Shown here: positions 47,201 through 59,852 of the stretch, piece after piece
Layout: every line of letters begins with the position of its first letter
Numbering within the stretch: position 1 is the stretch's first letter
NCBI GenBank assembly: GCA_001414485.1
Contig: LLEY01000043.1
Location: 310,001-374,000 of the forward strand
Source of the DNA: Calycina herbarum
Lineage: Eukaryota > Ascomycota > Leotiomycetes > Helotiales > Pezizellaceae
Reading direction: 5' to 3'
DNA: 64,000 bases
Made by a program: the position numbers and the translations under genes
The notes under the pieces: generated by a model
What the model was told of the DNA's origin: nothing
Seen by the model: the letters and a program-made list of their open reading frames with translations, nothing else
Databases searched by the model: none

Positions 47201-47683
47201 TTTGACATGGATGGGGGAGACGAAGTTGAGGCAAAGGCCCTGGTTTTAGGTCCAATGAACCACCCCCTGTCCCCCGCCTGAGGATGGCACTCCCGCCCTT
47301 CTCGACCCACCTTTGAGGACCACAGATGCTGGTGCAATCGCACCCAGATCTGCTCGGCCTCAGCACTTCCATTGCTTGTTCATAAACCTTTGCTCCACCA
47401 ACACCTAAACATCAAGGAAATTGACTTTTCCCAGTCCGATCCAACAACGGAAAACCTTCCACATTAGTAAACTAACCAGCGAACCAGCGAAAGAATAGAT
47501 GTATTTGGAATGTTGATTCATTTACTCGTTAAATGCCCTGATCCCGACGCCTTAACATGAGCAAAAAGCCCCCCCACAACATAGACAATCATTCGCCCTT
47601 CCTCAACCAGCCATTCAGCAAAACAGCTCTCACACCTACCATCGCAATTTTTCACCAACCTTCATACATAACATTTGTATATT
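41236..47683. other. 6.4 kb gap between the SET gene and Rfa1
   Basis: 41668-42179 is a MITE. 43820-43930 and 44007-44113 are a diverged direct duplication (GAACtGTACAtAGAAATC and GAACcGTACAaAGAAATC, later GAAGTAATtTCATCGA and GAAGTAATgTCATCGA). From about 44900 the base composition becomes richer in G+C, with several mid-sized frames on both strands (minus 45548-45898, minus 46428-47372) for which I find no domain or splice support. It may hold a decayed gene. Confidence 0.45.
41668..42179. mobile_element. MITE, 512 bp, second copy of the 18.1 kb family
   Basis: Starts CAGTGAGTTGCGAATTAAGC and ends with its complement. The outer 24 bp of the two ends are identical; then the repeats diverge. 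TA flanks both sides (41666-41667 and 42180-42181). Interior words are shared with the copy at 18138 (TTTTTATAGGGTCTTAGCA, GAAAAGGGGTT) in the same order. It is non-coding. Confidence 0.92.
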
Positions 47684-49729
47684 TTAGTCAATGTTGTATC
47701 CCTTGATCAATTCAGTGAGTTTGCGGGCTTCTTGCTTAAAGTCAATCGGTAGAGCACTGAGAACCTGATAACGAACTCTGCATTTTATATTAGTATACCA
47801 TTAAACTCAAGGGGAAGAGAAATCGTACCTCGATTGATCTTGATAAGTATCCATCTTCGCCCGGCACCTAAAAGTGAAGGTTTTGAAATTTGCGTCGTCA
47901 AAGACCTTGGTTGCTTGGTCGGAGTCATTTTCCTTGAGCTCCACCAATTGGTTGGCATTCATCCCCATGACAAGGCGCCCGACATCGTCAAAGCAATTCA
48001 GGTACAATTGACCGGATTGGTCCGCAATACTCAAAGTCATCATGTACCGCCATTGGGGAGATGGGTGAGTAACATTACACTTCTCACAACGCCAAACACC
48101 GTCCTCCTCAGTGACCTTCTTATTGCAGTTTTCACTCGAACATGCCGGGTACGACATGTTTTCTTCTTTGATATAGATCACTGTCCCCTTGATCTGAAAG
48201 TAGTCGTCCTTTTCGTTCATTCCCAAATTTTCATCCTTGACTTGGGTTACGGTCTTAACCTCGTCGTTGCGTCCACCCGCTGCTCCAGTGCCACTGCCAG
48301 TGTGGGATGCGAAAGTTTCGCTACGACCCTGCGAGTCGTACCAACCCTTGAGCTTGTGCGCTTCCGCAATATCCGGATCAATGGTCATGGAGCCAGACGA
48401 AAGCAGACTGAGACTTCGACCATTAAAGTCAGACACCTTGGCTCCTTTAAACGCCGCGATTGCTTCTGGGTTGGCGTCAAAAGCAGTGGCAGTCTTGCCC
48501 CAAATGGTGAGTCGGACCGAGTATCCAGAATCATCAACCAACGTCAATTCTCTCTTGTCATATGGCTTTTGTGTAGTTTTGGATACAATCTGGTTGACTT
48601 CGGCAACTTCTTTGAGAACTCCAATGATATCAATGGTCGAGTCCTTGTCGATCTCTTGCAAATTTGCGATGTTGGTAAAATTGTATCGGACTTGAGGAAC
48701 ATTTTCCTGGTCCTCGCATTTTTCGACGATCGTATCCTTGTCAAAGGTAAGCTCGTAGTCGTTGGGGATGTTGGAGAACTGCTTCTTTGCGAGTTGCACT
48801 CGACATGGAGCGGATATGTAATAAACAGAGCCTTCTTGGAAAAGTTCGTATAATTTGTCGCATTCATTATTGAATCCAGTCGCCTTGATTTCTCCGCTTT
48901 CATCCAATAGGTTCACACTGAATAGTTTTCCTTCGCTGCTTGGCTTCTGCCAAGTCTTGATGTCCGATTTGTTCGTTACTCTGGCTTTGATTGTCCACTT
49001 GTGAGCGTAGGGCGAAAGTGCCTCAATTGGGTATATGTTGGCTTGCGATGCAGAAGGGACAGATCGTTGAGGAAGGGATTGATGCTGTTGCTGTTGTTGC
49101 GGAGGTGGTTGTGGTTTGTTGCCATAAAATCCATTCCCTGCTATTGTTGTGCTCACGGGCTTCGTATCTGGTCCCTTGGAAGGCAGGGCCTCCGGCTCTC
49201 CGATCTTCTCAAGTTCGCCCAAGCTCTCGATGACCTCCAAGTCCAAAACTATAAGAATCCTGATATTATTAGTCGGCTTTCGCTCTGGTGGAGGTGGGTG
49301 CTGCCTAACTTTTTGCCTTTAACCTCGTTTGCCTGATATGACTTGAGGCGCACAATGGATCCTTTCTTCAACTTTCCGTCGTGTACAACGTGGTTTGCCT
49401 CTGCCATAAAGTGAGCCTGTGTATAGGTGGGGAGATAAGGTATTGGGTGTCGACATACGAGTGGCGAGCATGCTCTGAACAAAATGGTCCACATCACTGA
49501 GGACGAGACGGAACCTCTCTGGCACACCGTCGCCAGTGGAACTGAGTGTCTTGATCTGAACGCATTGGCATACTGGTACCGGGTAGCGCTGCTCGAGGCT
49601 ATCCGGGTCGTTGAAGATGGCGCTGCGGGTGGTTAGCGGGGTAGATTTGATTTTCGCTGGCGAAGACGCAAGGATGCACTGCACTTACTTCAAGGCACCG
49701 GTGGTGATTTGCGATCTTGCGTCTCCCAT
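47684..49729 (-). CDS. RFA1: Replication protein A large subunit
   Basis: Single-strand DNA-binding subunit of RPA, essential in replication, repair and recombination. Exons 49689-49729, 49459-49622, 49310-49400, 47829-49259 and 47684-47777 give 606 residues, the usual length. The N-terminal OB domain is built from the small exons (MGDARSQITTGALN, then RFRLVLSDVDHFVQSMLAT, QANHVVHDGKL). Acceptors were set to give MLATQANHVV and KGKKILIVLDLEV, both conserved. A Gln/Pro linker (PPPQQQQQHQ) precedes DNA-binding domain A at about residue 177 (ALSPYAHKWTIKARVTNKS). DBD-B follows, and the DBD-C zinc ribbon has Cys near residues 472, 477, 490 and 493 (ACSSENC..WRCEKC). The C-terminus ends ELIKGYNID. 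An ACGCGT box lies 94 bp upstream of the ATG. Confidence 0.97.
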
Positions 49730-49822
49730 GATGAGAGATTTGAGGCTCGTGGGATGAGATTCGTGGTGTTGTGGAGGGAGGTTGAGTTGGTGGGACCCAA
49801 GATTGTTGACGGGGAAAAAAAG

Positions 49823-49828
49823 ACGCGT
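49823..49828. promoter_or_regulatory. MluI cell-cycle box (ACGCGT)
   Basis: Palindromic ACGCGT 94 bp before the Rfa1 start codon. In yeast the same box bound by MBF times G1/S expression of RFA1 and other replication genes; its placement here fits that role. Confidence 0.6.
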
Positions 49829-51836
49829 TGAAGGCAGAAGACGTGAAGCGGTCGCGTAAAGCTAGCACTCTGGGCCTACCACCGGGGCAGGCAGAAATAC
49901 CGATAAATCGACGTGAATTAAGGCCGGTCCGCACGCATCCCGAGGTCGGCGCCGATGAACTTTTAAGCTTTCAGAACTGCCAAATTAGGCCTAGCCTTTT
50001 TTAGGTCTAGGAGTAGCAACCAAGTTTTAAGACCTGCCATCCCAAAACACCAAAACACATCGACCTTGCTCACATCCCTTACCCTGCAGCAAACGCTTCC
50101 GCCCTTTATCAAAACTTCTCTTTTTAATGATAATCCCAAGATGGTTGACCAACAAATAAATACCATACTGGAAGCAATTACCAACAAATAAACTAACCTG
50201 CTCTAGCCTCGCTAGCCGGCATCGGTCTCTGTCTCCTTTTCTTTCCCCCACGCCCACGCCTCTGCAAACTTCATCATGTTCCACGACACACTGGAAACAG
50301 GATACTCTACCAGGGTCAATGCAGCCAAGTCTGTTCCTTCGCTCCCCATTGACCATCCGTCTTCCACACCCAAATTCTGACGGAATCCTTTACCTCGGCC
50401 GCCTCAAGAGGATGCGATGCTTCTCCTCATTCGACCCTCTCGCCCCTTGTCCTGGTACGTGACAGGAAGTGCAAAAGCAAAAGCAACCGCAACCGCTACG
50501 GTGTTTGCTCTATGGATACGCGGAAAAGGAGGAGACCCTCCGAGAGCTAATGAAGCAGTTGCCATTGGCTATGCGCGGTTGGCAATCGACAATAAGCAAT
50601 TGGCAACTTACAGTGCTGTCTACGAAGACTTGACGCCTTCAAAAGCCTCACCCCATCCATCAGGTCTCGGAGACGCCTCCGAATGGACGATTTCGGTTAC
50701 CGTGGCTGCTGTTTTGATGGCGGGATAACCAAATGGATACTGGTAACTGGCCGGTTCAAGATTCTGAACTGCCATCGAACTACTGCTGTCACAGACATGG
50801 TCCAAATCGCGGGAACGTCGTCGGCCGGCAAAGGTCACCCACCACCCCAAGGGGGAGGTATGCTCTGCCCCGCAACGCCATGATATGATCACGAATGATG
50901 AAGAAATGCCAATCCCAAAAAGGCGAGAAGGGCGAATTTCCTGTCACAATCAACGTGATCGGCGTGGTTGTAACTTAACAATCATATCTGTCTCAGGGAG
51001 CAGGCCCAGGGGCACACGAGAAAGAGCACAGAGCAGACCAGACACCTTTCATCCGATCTTCCTACGAACTGCGCATGTTTTGGCACCACGAACACGAGGC
51101 TCCCGCAACACCTGGGGCATCTCTCTGATCCATGTCCCTCTCTGTAACCTCTTACCCAACAGCAACTCATTTTACTTTGTACGGACTAGTGTCGTGAGCG
51201 GTGGAGGGATCTGGGGGAGAGTATCAACAAGCGGATCACTGCTGGTGCTTGCTGGTGCCTCTGCATCGGGGAGAACAATTCTTCCGTACTATCACCACCA
51301 TTGGCCACCTGTGGTGCCAATCCGAAGAGAGGTGGGCGTTCCTTCACATTGGTTTCAGTCAACACAGCCACTGCCACTCAACCACTCTGTTCTGCTCTTC
51401 CCAGTACCTATCCGAACTCCGAATCTCCTTAGTCTAAGTCCCCTCATGTTGAATCCAACCCCTTGGAAACCACCGTGATGCAGTTGTTGCATTTGTTGCA
51501 CTTCCCTCGTTACTCCACAGACTCGGAGGGAAGAGATAGGGGCATTTCACGCGCGTGCAACCAACGCAAGGCGCCTGCTTTGTGTTCCTCAAGTTGGATT
51601 CCATAAACAGAAACGACTGGTGGCCGGCCGACATACGACACGGACAAGCGAGTTCCTGGGGGAAACCTTTCCAGAAGCTGTCAATTCTACATCCAACGGA
51701 GCATCAGCAGACAAAAAAGGAAACATTTCCCTTCAAGTCATCGATGCCGTCTCGTCCATCAGCCCTTGGACCCAATCGCACCAATTACTTTTGCCAAGAA
51801 GGGTTTGACACAGTCCTCCAGAGGAGAGACCAAGTA

Positions 51837-51928
51837 CTCTCCCCCCCCCTAAATAAAATGTAAGCGCACGGCCGCTGTGCCATACTAAATGTCTGTGCAC
51901 ACTACATTTTATTTAGGGGGGGGGAGAG
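51837..51928. mobile_element. 92 bp foldback element with TA flanks
   Basis: Ends are exact inverted repeats of 26 bp: CTCT, then nine C, then TAAATAAAATGTA, and its complement at the right end. Both sides are flanked by TA (51835-51836 and 51929-51930). The loop is about 40 bp. Size, ends and TA duplication resemble Stowaway/mariner-type MITEs. Confidence 0.8.
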
Positions 51929-54470
51929 TAACGTCAACGGTAGATCGCCAATCATATACCTTCGGGACATTTTTTGCCCCCCCCCCCAACGTCCTTCCTG
52001 CAGATCGCGCTTATTATGCTGATACTCCTCCGTGAGTCGTGAGCATTATTTCTTCATTCAACTACGACCAACAATACCGGGGATTTGCTGTCGTGCCAGG
52101 TGCCAGCCGGGGAACAAGTTCCGTGACTAACGAGCAACACAATTGGAGCGCAGTTGAGATCGCTTCTTCACGTTTAGTACTCGAGTATCCCTCCCTTCTG
52201 TGAATCTGGCCAGGGGTCACGGTAATCGGCAACAACTTCAGCTAAAGGTCGCCTTGGAACCCCTCACAGGGGGTCTGACATCTGAACCATAGGCCGGCCA
52301 TGGGAACGACGATTCGTTGCCAGCAGACTTTACGGGGATTCTCCTTGACAACGGGAAGAATGGCCGGGTCCCAGCGCTGATCGACCCGCCCACGCCCACC
52401 CTGACCACTTCTTGCTCCGCCCCCATCTGGACGTCTAGCCTTGCGAATAACGAGACGCCAAGGATGGAAGAAGAAGATGAACCATGAGCGACTAGCGGTT
52501 CGAGTCAAATTCCAAATGGCATCTCTAGAACAATGAAATCCCATTTTCAGGGTACTGACAGTGCATAACATTCGGCAGCAGCCCGTGCTCCAACAACACT
52601 CAAGAACTCTTATCCCAAAATGAGCCAGGGAACAACTTTACTCCTCCGTGCCTCAAATACTTCGTAGAGGTAAGTAGGCGTCAACTAGCTACAAAATAAA
52701 TGCATGAAACTTGGGGTAGACCCATGTCGAAGCCTAGACTTCGAAACATAATTGACGATTCCCTCTAGGATGTTGATCTATCCATCATCATTCATCGGGC
52801 TTAAGGGCATGTGGATATAACCATGAAGAGACTCTCGATCGAGTTAACTCGTTATTGTGGACTCTTGGCCTACGTAGCGCTAGATCAAGTGTGGCATCAC
52901 TATCCTTATTAGGGCCTGTGGAGAAATACCAAGTTGTATTCCAAATGCTTTCGCTCGTCGAAAGCAGTTCTTCCTCAGATCCAATTGGACTGCTTGTTTT
53001 TGATATATTTCAAGATGCGTTCAATTCGCCTTAAGCAAGACGTTAAGGAGCCCCGGTAAGTTCGAGAGAACTTGACTAGGTCATCGTGGTATAGGAACCG
53101 TCCTATCGTGGATTGGTGTCAGTCACCCCAGGGACCTTTCAGCTCGCTAGACGACAGATATAGTGTTTCTCACACCAGCGCTGTCGAGGCTGGCCAAGGG
53201 ACAAGCCAAGGCTGCCAAATGGTGCCTTCAGACGCACGTTCGTGTGAGGGATCATTGAACTAACCCGCTGATCAAATCGCAATACTTCCTTGTGCACACG
53301 GTCCGTCATCCGTTCGGCAGGTTGCATTTCTAAACGGACCCCTGTTCGGCATAGAATGTTTCCTTCGGGCATTTAATCTACAATCTACACCAGGGCTAGG
53401 ATACTGACCCTTCTCAGCTGGCTCGAGGGTCCAAAGGGGAATTGCAGTTGCGATACGTTGATTGCAATCGCCCCGCAAAGCTCTTTAGCTCCAGTCCCTC
53501 TTGCTAAATCCCGTTGACGAATCAACACAATTTAGCTCCTTGTCCCTTGCTATGCACGGTTAGCAATCCCCTGAAAACAATCTGTTCTGGCATGACCGGA
53601 CAATAGTTGATATGGGATCCTTGTACGCTGAATTGATGACGGACTACACATGCCACCAAACTTGGCCTCTAACGTCTTTCGTTATTTCTCTCCAGTCGCA
53701 ACCAACCACTGCTTTGTATTGTTTGGGACGCCTGGGCCCACAAGTCTCATCGTGCCTATTCCCATAGCTCTCGGGTCTTTTCCCACCATCGATTCCCTCC
53801 TGTATATTCAGCCTTCTCCGCATAGATTACCTTCGATCACTTTCAGGCCAAACCAGGACCAACCACTTTGCTTCGTCTCTATCCACTCTAACATCTGTGC
53901 AACTTTTCGTGGACTCAAGAGCTGAAGTCCAAATATACTTAACCATCCCCTCTCCGCTTCCTTCTGGCTCTCAAAGATTCCAACCTCTACACAACTACCT
54001 TTGCCCACGTCACAATCCACATAACATATCCCAAGCACGCTGCTGCTCAAGGCTGTCATCTACAATATCCTATTGTGTCAGTTCACTGAAAGCTTTCAAA
54101 GTGGCGTCCTCACTCGCCCTAGGCCCAGCTAGTTTGGTGCCAAATCATTTTAACAGTACGTTGTGATATCAGTATCCTTCCACTTCTTTACCCTACCAGC
54201 GTTTGATTGTACCTATCTCGGCAGTGTCAATATGTCATAGTAGGAGACAGATGAGGCCATCGTCTTTCATGACCCAGGCCAGAACACCTTGTCTGCTCCT
54301 ACTTGATGCATGGTGCTAATTTAGCTGTATATCTCTGCGTTCTATCACATAAAAATCCAAACTTCCTTCCTGCAAAGCGACTTGAATATTATTCATTTGT
54401 TTCAACCCATTTTCTTGCATTTTGAGATGCTAACAATAGGACAGCTTCTACAAACTACTTCTTCCCGGGA

Positions 54471-55949
54471 ATGTCACTCTCGGCCTCAAGCTACGCAGAC
54501 CGCTCGGGGGTAGATCTGTTCCGGACTTCGAGACATGCCGAAGGAACAGGAAGAAGGGACGATCGAGATGTCAACACTTTTCGAATCTTATCCCCGCATA
54601 TGGGAAGGAACGACCGAGATGTCTTCCGAACCTCGCCACAAAACGGAAGAAGAAGGCACGAACAAGACGTTCCAGGTGTTTTTGGGAGGTCTAATAATTC
54701 CACTCCGCATCTCAGAGAAACGCCTCTCAGAGACACAAAGATGACGGACGAAAGAGAACTCCCAGAACGCCAGTCACTCCCATCCATTCGATCAGCAATC
54801 CCAGAGCTTCAATCATCTGTCCCACGAGGTGCAGAATCTGATTTCGTGGAATCGAGAAACGGGTCAAACTCAGAGTATGTGGCTTCCTCGCCACGCCCAA
54901 AACGGCAGAGACTTTCTCTGGGAAGAGAGCGGGATTTTGGAGAACAGTCCACCCCAAGGGGATATGAACCAATTTACCAATCCCAAAGCGCAGCAATCTC
55001 ACCTACAAACTCCTCCCTCAGCCAATGGAATGCAATGTCCTCTGCCAGTGACTCTCGGGTGGGATCCAGCCTTAGCAGTCCTCATGGTTCAACACGGGGA
55101 CTTCCAGCTATTCGCACATCGATTTCCCACAATGAGATGCGAGAACCATATGCCAATACATTTCCTCCATCCACGCAAGAGGTACCTGTCCAACAGAACG
55201 CCCTCAATCGACATCAAGAGTTTTCTCAGCGCCCAGAAATTCTTCAGATGGAGCGAAGGACATCGTATGCATCAGAAGTAATTCACACTGAACGAAGGAC
55301 CTCTTATGCACCGCCAATTGAGCCTTTCCCCTCTACTGTATATCAGCAACCTGCGATGCCTTATAGCTATCACCAACACCAACACCATCCCCGCGGACAA
55401 TCGTACTCCGGACCCTCTGGATCACCATTTTCTCATGACCGAACTCCTTTCTGGAACAACCATCACAATGTCTACCCAGGCTCGAGTTCGAATTATGGTG
55501 TTGCGGATCCAGGAAATGAGAACAAACAACGAAAACGGAGAGGTAACCTCCCAAAGGAGACGACCGATAAACTGCGAACATGGTTTATAGGTCACTTGTC
55601 CCATCCCTATCCAACAGAAGATGAAAAGCAGGAGCTTATGAGGCAAACCGGACTGCAAATTAGTACGAATCCCTTCTTCTAACCTCACTGGTATCTTGCT
55701 AACAATTTGACTCCAGATCAAATCTCCAATTGGTTCATCAATGCACGCCGGAGACAATTACCTGCAATGATCAACAATGCTCGAGCGGAAAACGACGCAA
55801 GAGCTGCTAGAGACGATCGAATGGCACCGGTTGAGGGCAACAGTGACTACGATAATGACAGGCGCTCCGAAGGTGACAGCGCATACGATGACGAATATGA
55901 CAGCTCGATGAGAAACGGACGGTATTCTAATAAGCGTGGGAGCGTATGA
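54471..55949 (+). CDS. TALE-class homeobox transcription factor
   Basis: Exons 54471-55662 and 55717-55949 give 474 residues. The homeodomain is near residues 350-415: RKRRGNLPKETTDKLRTWF, HLSHPYPTEDEKQELM and, after the intron, INQISNWFINARRRQLPAM. The three-residue loop extension (HPYP) and the WFINARRR recognition helix define the TALE (PBX/Cup9/Tos8-like) class. The rest is disordered and rich in Ser, Arg and Gln, with His/Pro-rich text just before the domain (SYHQHQHHPRG) and two ERRTSYA repeats (residues ~263-283). The intron (GTACGA..CTCCAG) lies inside helix 3, a common place in this class. An upstream exon is possible because an acceptor-like CAATAG precedes the ATG by about 30 bp. 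Fungal relatives control development and conidiation; the precise target is not predictable. Confidence 0.92.
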
Positions 55950-58900
55950 TGACTGCAACCCAGTTCGGATTCTCAGGTGCCCGATACATGTCCGCTTCGT
56001 GGGGATCTGGACTACTTCCAGCTACACTATTACACGTCATCACTCTTGATAGAATTGATACGATATTACTGTCTTTCGAAAGAGTAGCGTTCAAATCAAA
56101 TACTATCGGCTGCCGACTGCCGATAACTTCCACACAAAGCATTCCTCCCCCCTTCATTCATCTTAGATTTCATGGTCTCACGATAATATCCTCTAAACTT
56201 CATGATCATTGCGCTAGACCAGGGACTTGCTTTCATTGGCAGTTTTCTCCCACTTTCCTACTTTGGGTATCAGGAATTCTGGCGTTCACCCTCGGAGGTC
56301 TTGGGCAAAATTCATTGTTGGAGTAGATGATTCATTTTTTGATACCCGTTTCTTGTACAACTGTACCAAAAAGTCTCTGTAACTATCACTAGGTGGATAC
56401 TTTTTAATAAAAAAAATGGCATTGATTTTGCCTCTGCTTTTTTAGATTCTTTTGTTTGAATTGCGATTGGTGGGTGAGTGATGTCATGCTAGTGGAGGCC
56501 AGCTAACTATCAAGTGATAGAATAGATGAGTAATGAGTGAGGTCAAAATATCCACTTCGTTAGAAAATGTCCACGGCAAAAGCTGGCCGTCTAAACTTAC
56601 TATCGCTGTGGAAACTTTCAGGAACTGAACAATAGAAGACAAGTAGGTATCAAGAGAGGTAAAAAAAAATACCCACCTCGCCTAGAAAGGCACTGGTAGT
56701 AGTTATGTACAGTAAGTTCGTGTCAACCTTTTTGACTTTAGTTTCAAGGTTGGACGTCGGTGGACTAAATTAGCTTGATCCCAACAATGCCCAACATCAA
56801 CTAGTTCGGTATTTTACTTTTTTTTTAACCTCGAGAGCGATTGGATTACGAGGATTACGAGGATTACGCCTGACAAGTGACAGAGTTCGTACTGTTTTGT
56901 TTTGTTTGTTGTTTCGTTTTGCGGGCAGCTTGAGATGGGATGAAACGGGTCTAAGGCTTGGGAAAGAAGACCATCTCAAAACTCCAAACACCCTTGAATT
57001 CGGGATACACTGGTTGTTCCTCGCATAAGTTTAAACCTACGGTGTTAGTCTAGTCTCCTCAGTCAAAATTCCTCTCGTTCTCGTCTTTTTCTTCCGTCAA
57101 AGTGTATCGTGTGTAAGTTCAACCAACAATATCGATGGCGGAAAATAGGAAGGAAGGGAAATAGCATCCTCTGAAAGATGGCATGAGTAGAAGAAAAAGT
57201 GAGGCGGAAATAAGAAAAGGTACCAAGGTACATTTATTTAAGCTTCTGTACCCCTGGTGAAAATCACTGGATCAAGTGAGGAGATCTTGGTTCGCTTATC
57301 GCGGCTATTGTGGATCGAACCTATAGTTGAGGATCGTTATTGACAGGGGCTACGATCCTTGTTAGGCGTTTACCGATGATGGTTTTGAGATATACACGAG
57401 TATACGAGGCGCATTGATTTGGTGTTGGCTAGTAGTTGATGCGAGGTAGTCCTTTTGGGTGAGGATGGTTCGTGGATGAGGCGGCCTTTTCTTTGGTGGT
57501 GTTAAATTACGTGTTGCTGTAATGACATTGTCACTGTGTCACTTTCATACTTGACAATGGATCTTAGAAGTAGCAGCGGGATTATAAATAGACTAAAATG
57601 GTTGATGTCAATGTTGTCACTTGGCAGTGTTGCTAAATTCTGTAGCTATCGAATTTGGGAACCGTCATGAGTTTAATGCATTGACAAGCTGGAAGTTGGT
57701 GAAGGAATGTAGAGTTCATATTGACGTTGCCAACTTGTCAGCTCTTCTTATTAAATTCTCTAAGCTCTTCAGCTTTCAAGTCGTCATACTTTTATTTCAT
57801 CATGGGAAAGTGGCCAATTGTCGACTTCCATTCGTTTCCCGGTGAAGGATTTACTTCAACGAACTCCATCAACCAATCTCCCATCATAATTTTTGTTTCC
57901 CAAATAATTCAGCTCGCCCGAAATTTCCCGAGCGAAAAAAGAAAACATCGACAAGAAGCCCACTCTTGACTCTAAATCCCAATCTCTCCAATCGTTTTCC
58001 ATCTCATACTTGATGGAGTAAATTAAATTGAAGCACAAGACATAATGAGAAACGTTTAACATGTCAATACGAGGCCATCTACTTTGACGCATGAATTAAG
58101 ACCCGAATACGCTGGTCTTGAACCCCCAAAAAGTAATAACAAAGGTTGGAATAAATGAATTAATATATAAGAAAACGTTCCCACCTATGGTATAAAAACC
58201 CCTCCGCCACTTGAATACTTTGGTCTTGACGCCCCAAAACAAGAATGACACTGGAATGCACATGGGCAGAAATCTCGTCATTCAAGTGTAGCATCGAAAC
58301 AGTTTCCTTCTCCCCAGATACAGTAAATCGAAAGTATCATTTAACCAAAATACCAACAAGGCAGTTTGAACTTCTGAAATCCCAATAGGTACGTACTACT
58401 GTCGAATATTTCACTGCTTTCGAATTTTCCTGTATTGTCGAACTTGAGAAATATGTCAGTTTCGTGAAGGGGAAACAATATTACAACCAGGTCATTCAAG
58501 TTAATCATCATATCTCCTCCCATGACTTCTAATCCCTCAGAGTTCAAAACCTCAGCCATATCTCGTCCCATCCTCACTCAACTAACAAACATTACCCCAA
58601 CCTCTCCGAGCAACCAAATAAACCCCCAAGCCTTATTCAAAACCCACACAATCTTTAACCTTATTTTCCCCGACTATCTCACGTAACTCTATTCACCAAC
58701 TTTAATTATGATAAACTTATAGGATAATCCTTTTCAATAAACATTCTTCGGATGAACAGTCGACGATAGCAAGTTCAATTTCCAACCAACTTAAAGAATT
58801 CATTCCTCAAATAACGACCTGTCATCGCATCAAAATCGCGAGGCTTACCAAGTTGCATTGACGACATTTTGGCATACGTCAGAAGCTGACGAGCTTACAT

Positions 58901-59852
58901 AGCATGCTTTTCAGCTGTCCATCAACTTAACACCAAAAGTGGGAGAAGCCGCCAACTAACTTAGCAGTGAATTGAGTAGAGAATCCGACAGCTCAGCTTC
59001 TGGTAATGAATCATGACTTACTAAGTAAGCTGAAATACTAGCTATCTAATAGTCTCAAGAAGACTCCACCTACTGGTGTGCTAAAAGCCTGTCATTGACT
59101 CAAGTAGGCTCTGATAGTACCATATCTAGCTGGCAATCCTCACTTGTCAAAAGTGTCCAAAATTCAGCTGGCCTTGAGCGATTTCATCGGGTAATATTTC
59201 GTGATGAATCATGTATGAGTCGTCGAGAACGCCAGACTTGGATTTTCTCTTGGCTCATTCACGAATTAGTCGCAAAAAAGCAAAAATCTTTTCCCACTTC
59301 ACAGCTCACAAATCAAAAGCCACAAAGCATTCATTTTGAAATCATTAAAATTCGCTCTCGAACGGACATTTTTGCATCCCTCGAAACAAAAGTGGTGACT
59401 ATGAAACAACAGTGACTATCAACAAAACTTCTCTTCTCCCTCTCCGGAGGAAAAAATGGGAAAAAGAAAGAAAGGGGGGAATCCATGCAACAAGAACCCA
59501 TCGATCGTCAAGTGAACAGAGTCACTACCTGTACGAGTCCAAACGTGAAAACCATACCGCCACAGTACAAGGCAAGGGTACTTGAACCACTCCACCAAAA
59601 GAACGTTCGTTACTCCCCAGCGCCCCCAAATATATTAGACAACCAACCCCAGTGACAGACAAATTATCCTTCCTTGTCATCATGCCAGAATACTCCTAAC
59701 AAACTCCATCAATCCGCCATTCAAAGATCAAAGCTCCCAATTTTTGACCGAGAACGACAGACGTTATGCAAACACCCCGAACGCCAGAAAATCGAACGCA
59801 ATGAATGATACGCTAAAGACGAGGCCAAAACATCTTATGCATCGCCGCTGCT
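55950..59852. other. 3.9 kb gap, no gene seen
   Basis: Convergent ends of the homeobox gene and the kinesin. 55950-56330 is probably 3' UTR. A weak direct duplication lies at 58106 and 58212 (GGTCTTGAacCCCCAAAA and GGTCTTGAcgCCCCAAAA). Short GATTACGAG triplets occur at 56844-56868. Frames such as 59095-59415 and 58341-58577 have no recognisable content. Confidence 0.45.

Larger units (their letters stand above)
49730..54470. other. 4.7 kb gap between Rfa1 and the homeobox gene
   Basis: Divergent region with higher G+C than the AT-rich gaps. It contains an MCB site near Rfa1, a foldback element at 51837-51928, and poly-C runs near 51980. The last 800 bp are C/T-rich (53650-54120) and probably a long leader, perhaps with introns, of the homeobox gene. 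Frames at 50417-51863 and 53072-53263 show no family resemblance. Confidence 0.5.

Noticed and set aside
46428..47372. Minus-strand open frame of 314 codons
   Set aside because: Arg/Pro/Ser-rich text without a domain, overlapping other frames, with no good splice or start context; composition explains its length.
47834..48853. Long plus-strand open frame (339 codons)
   Set aside because: It lies antisense to the main exon of Rfa1 and has no family resemblance; a shadow of the real coding strand.
50885..51478. Plus-strand frame of 197 codons
   Set aside because: No domain, atypical codon pattern, no flanking exons; it sits in the gap upstream of the homeobox gene.
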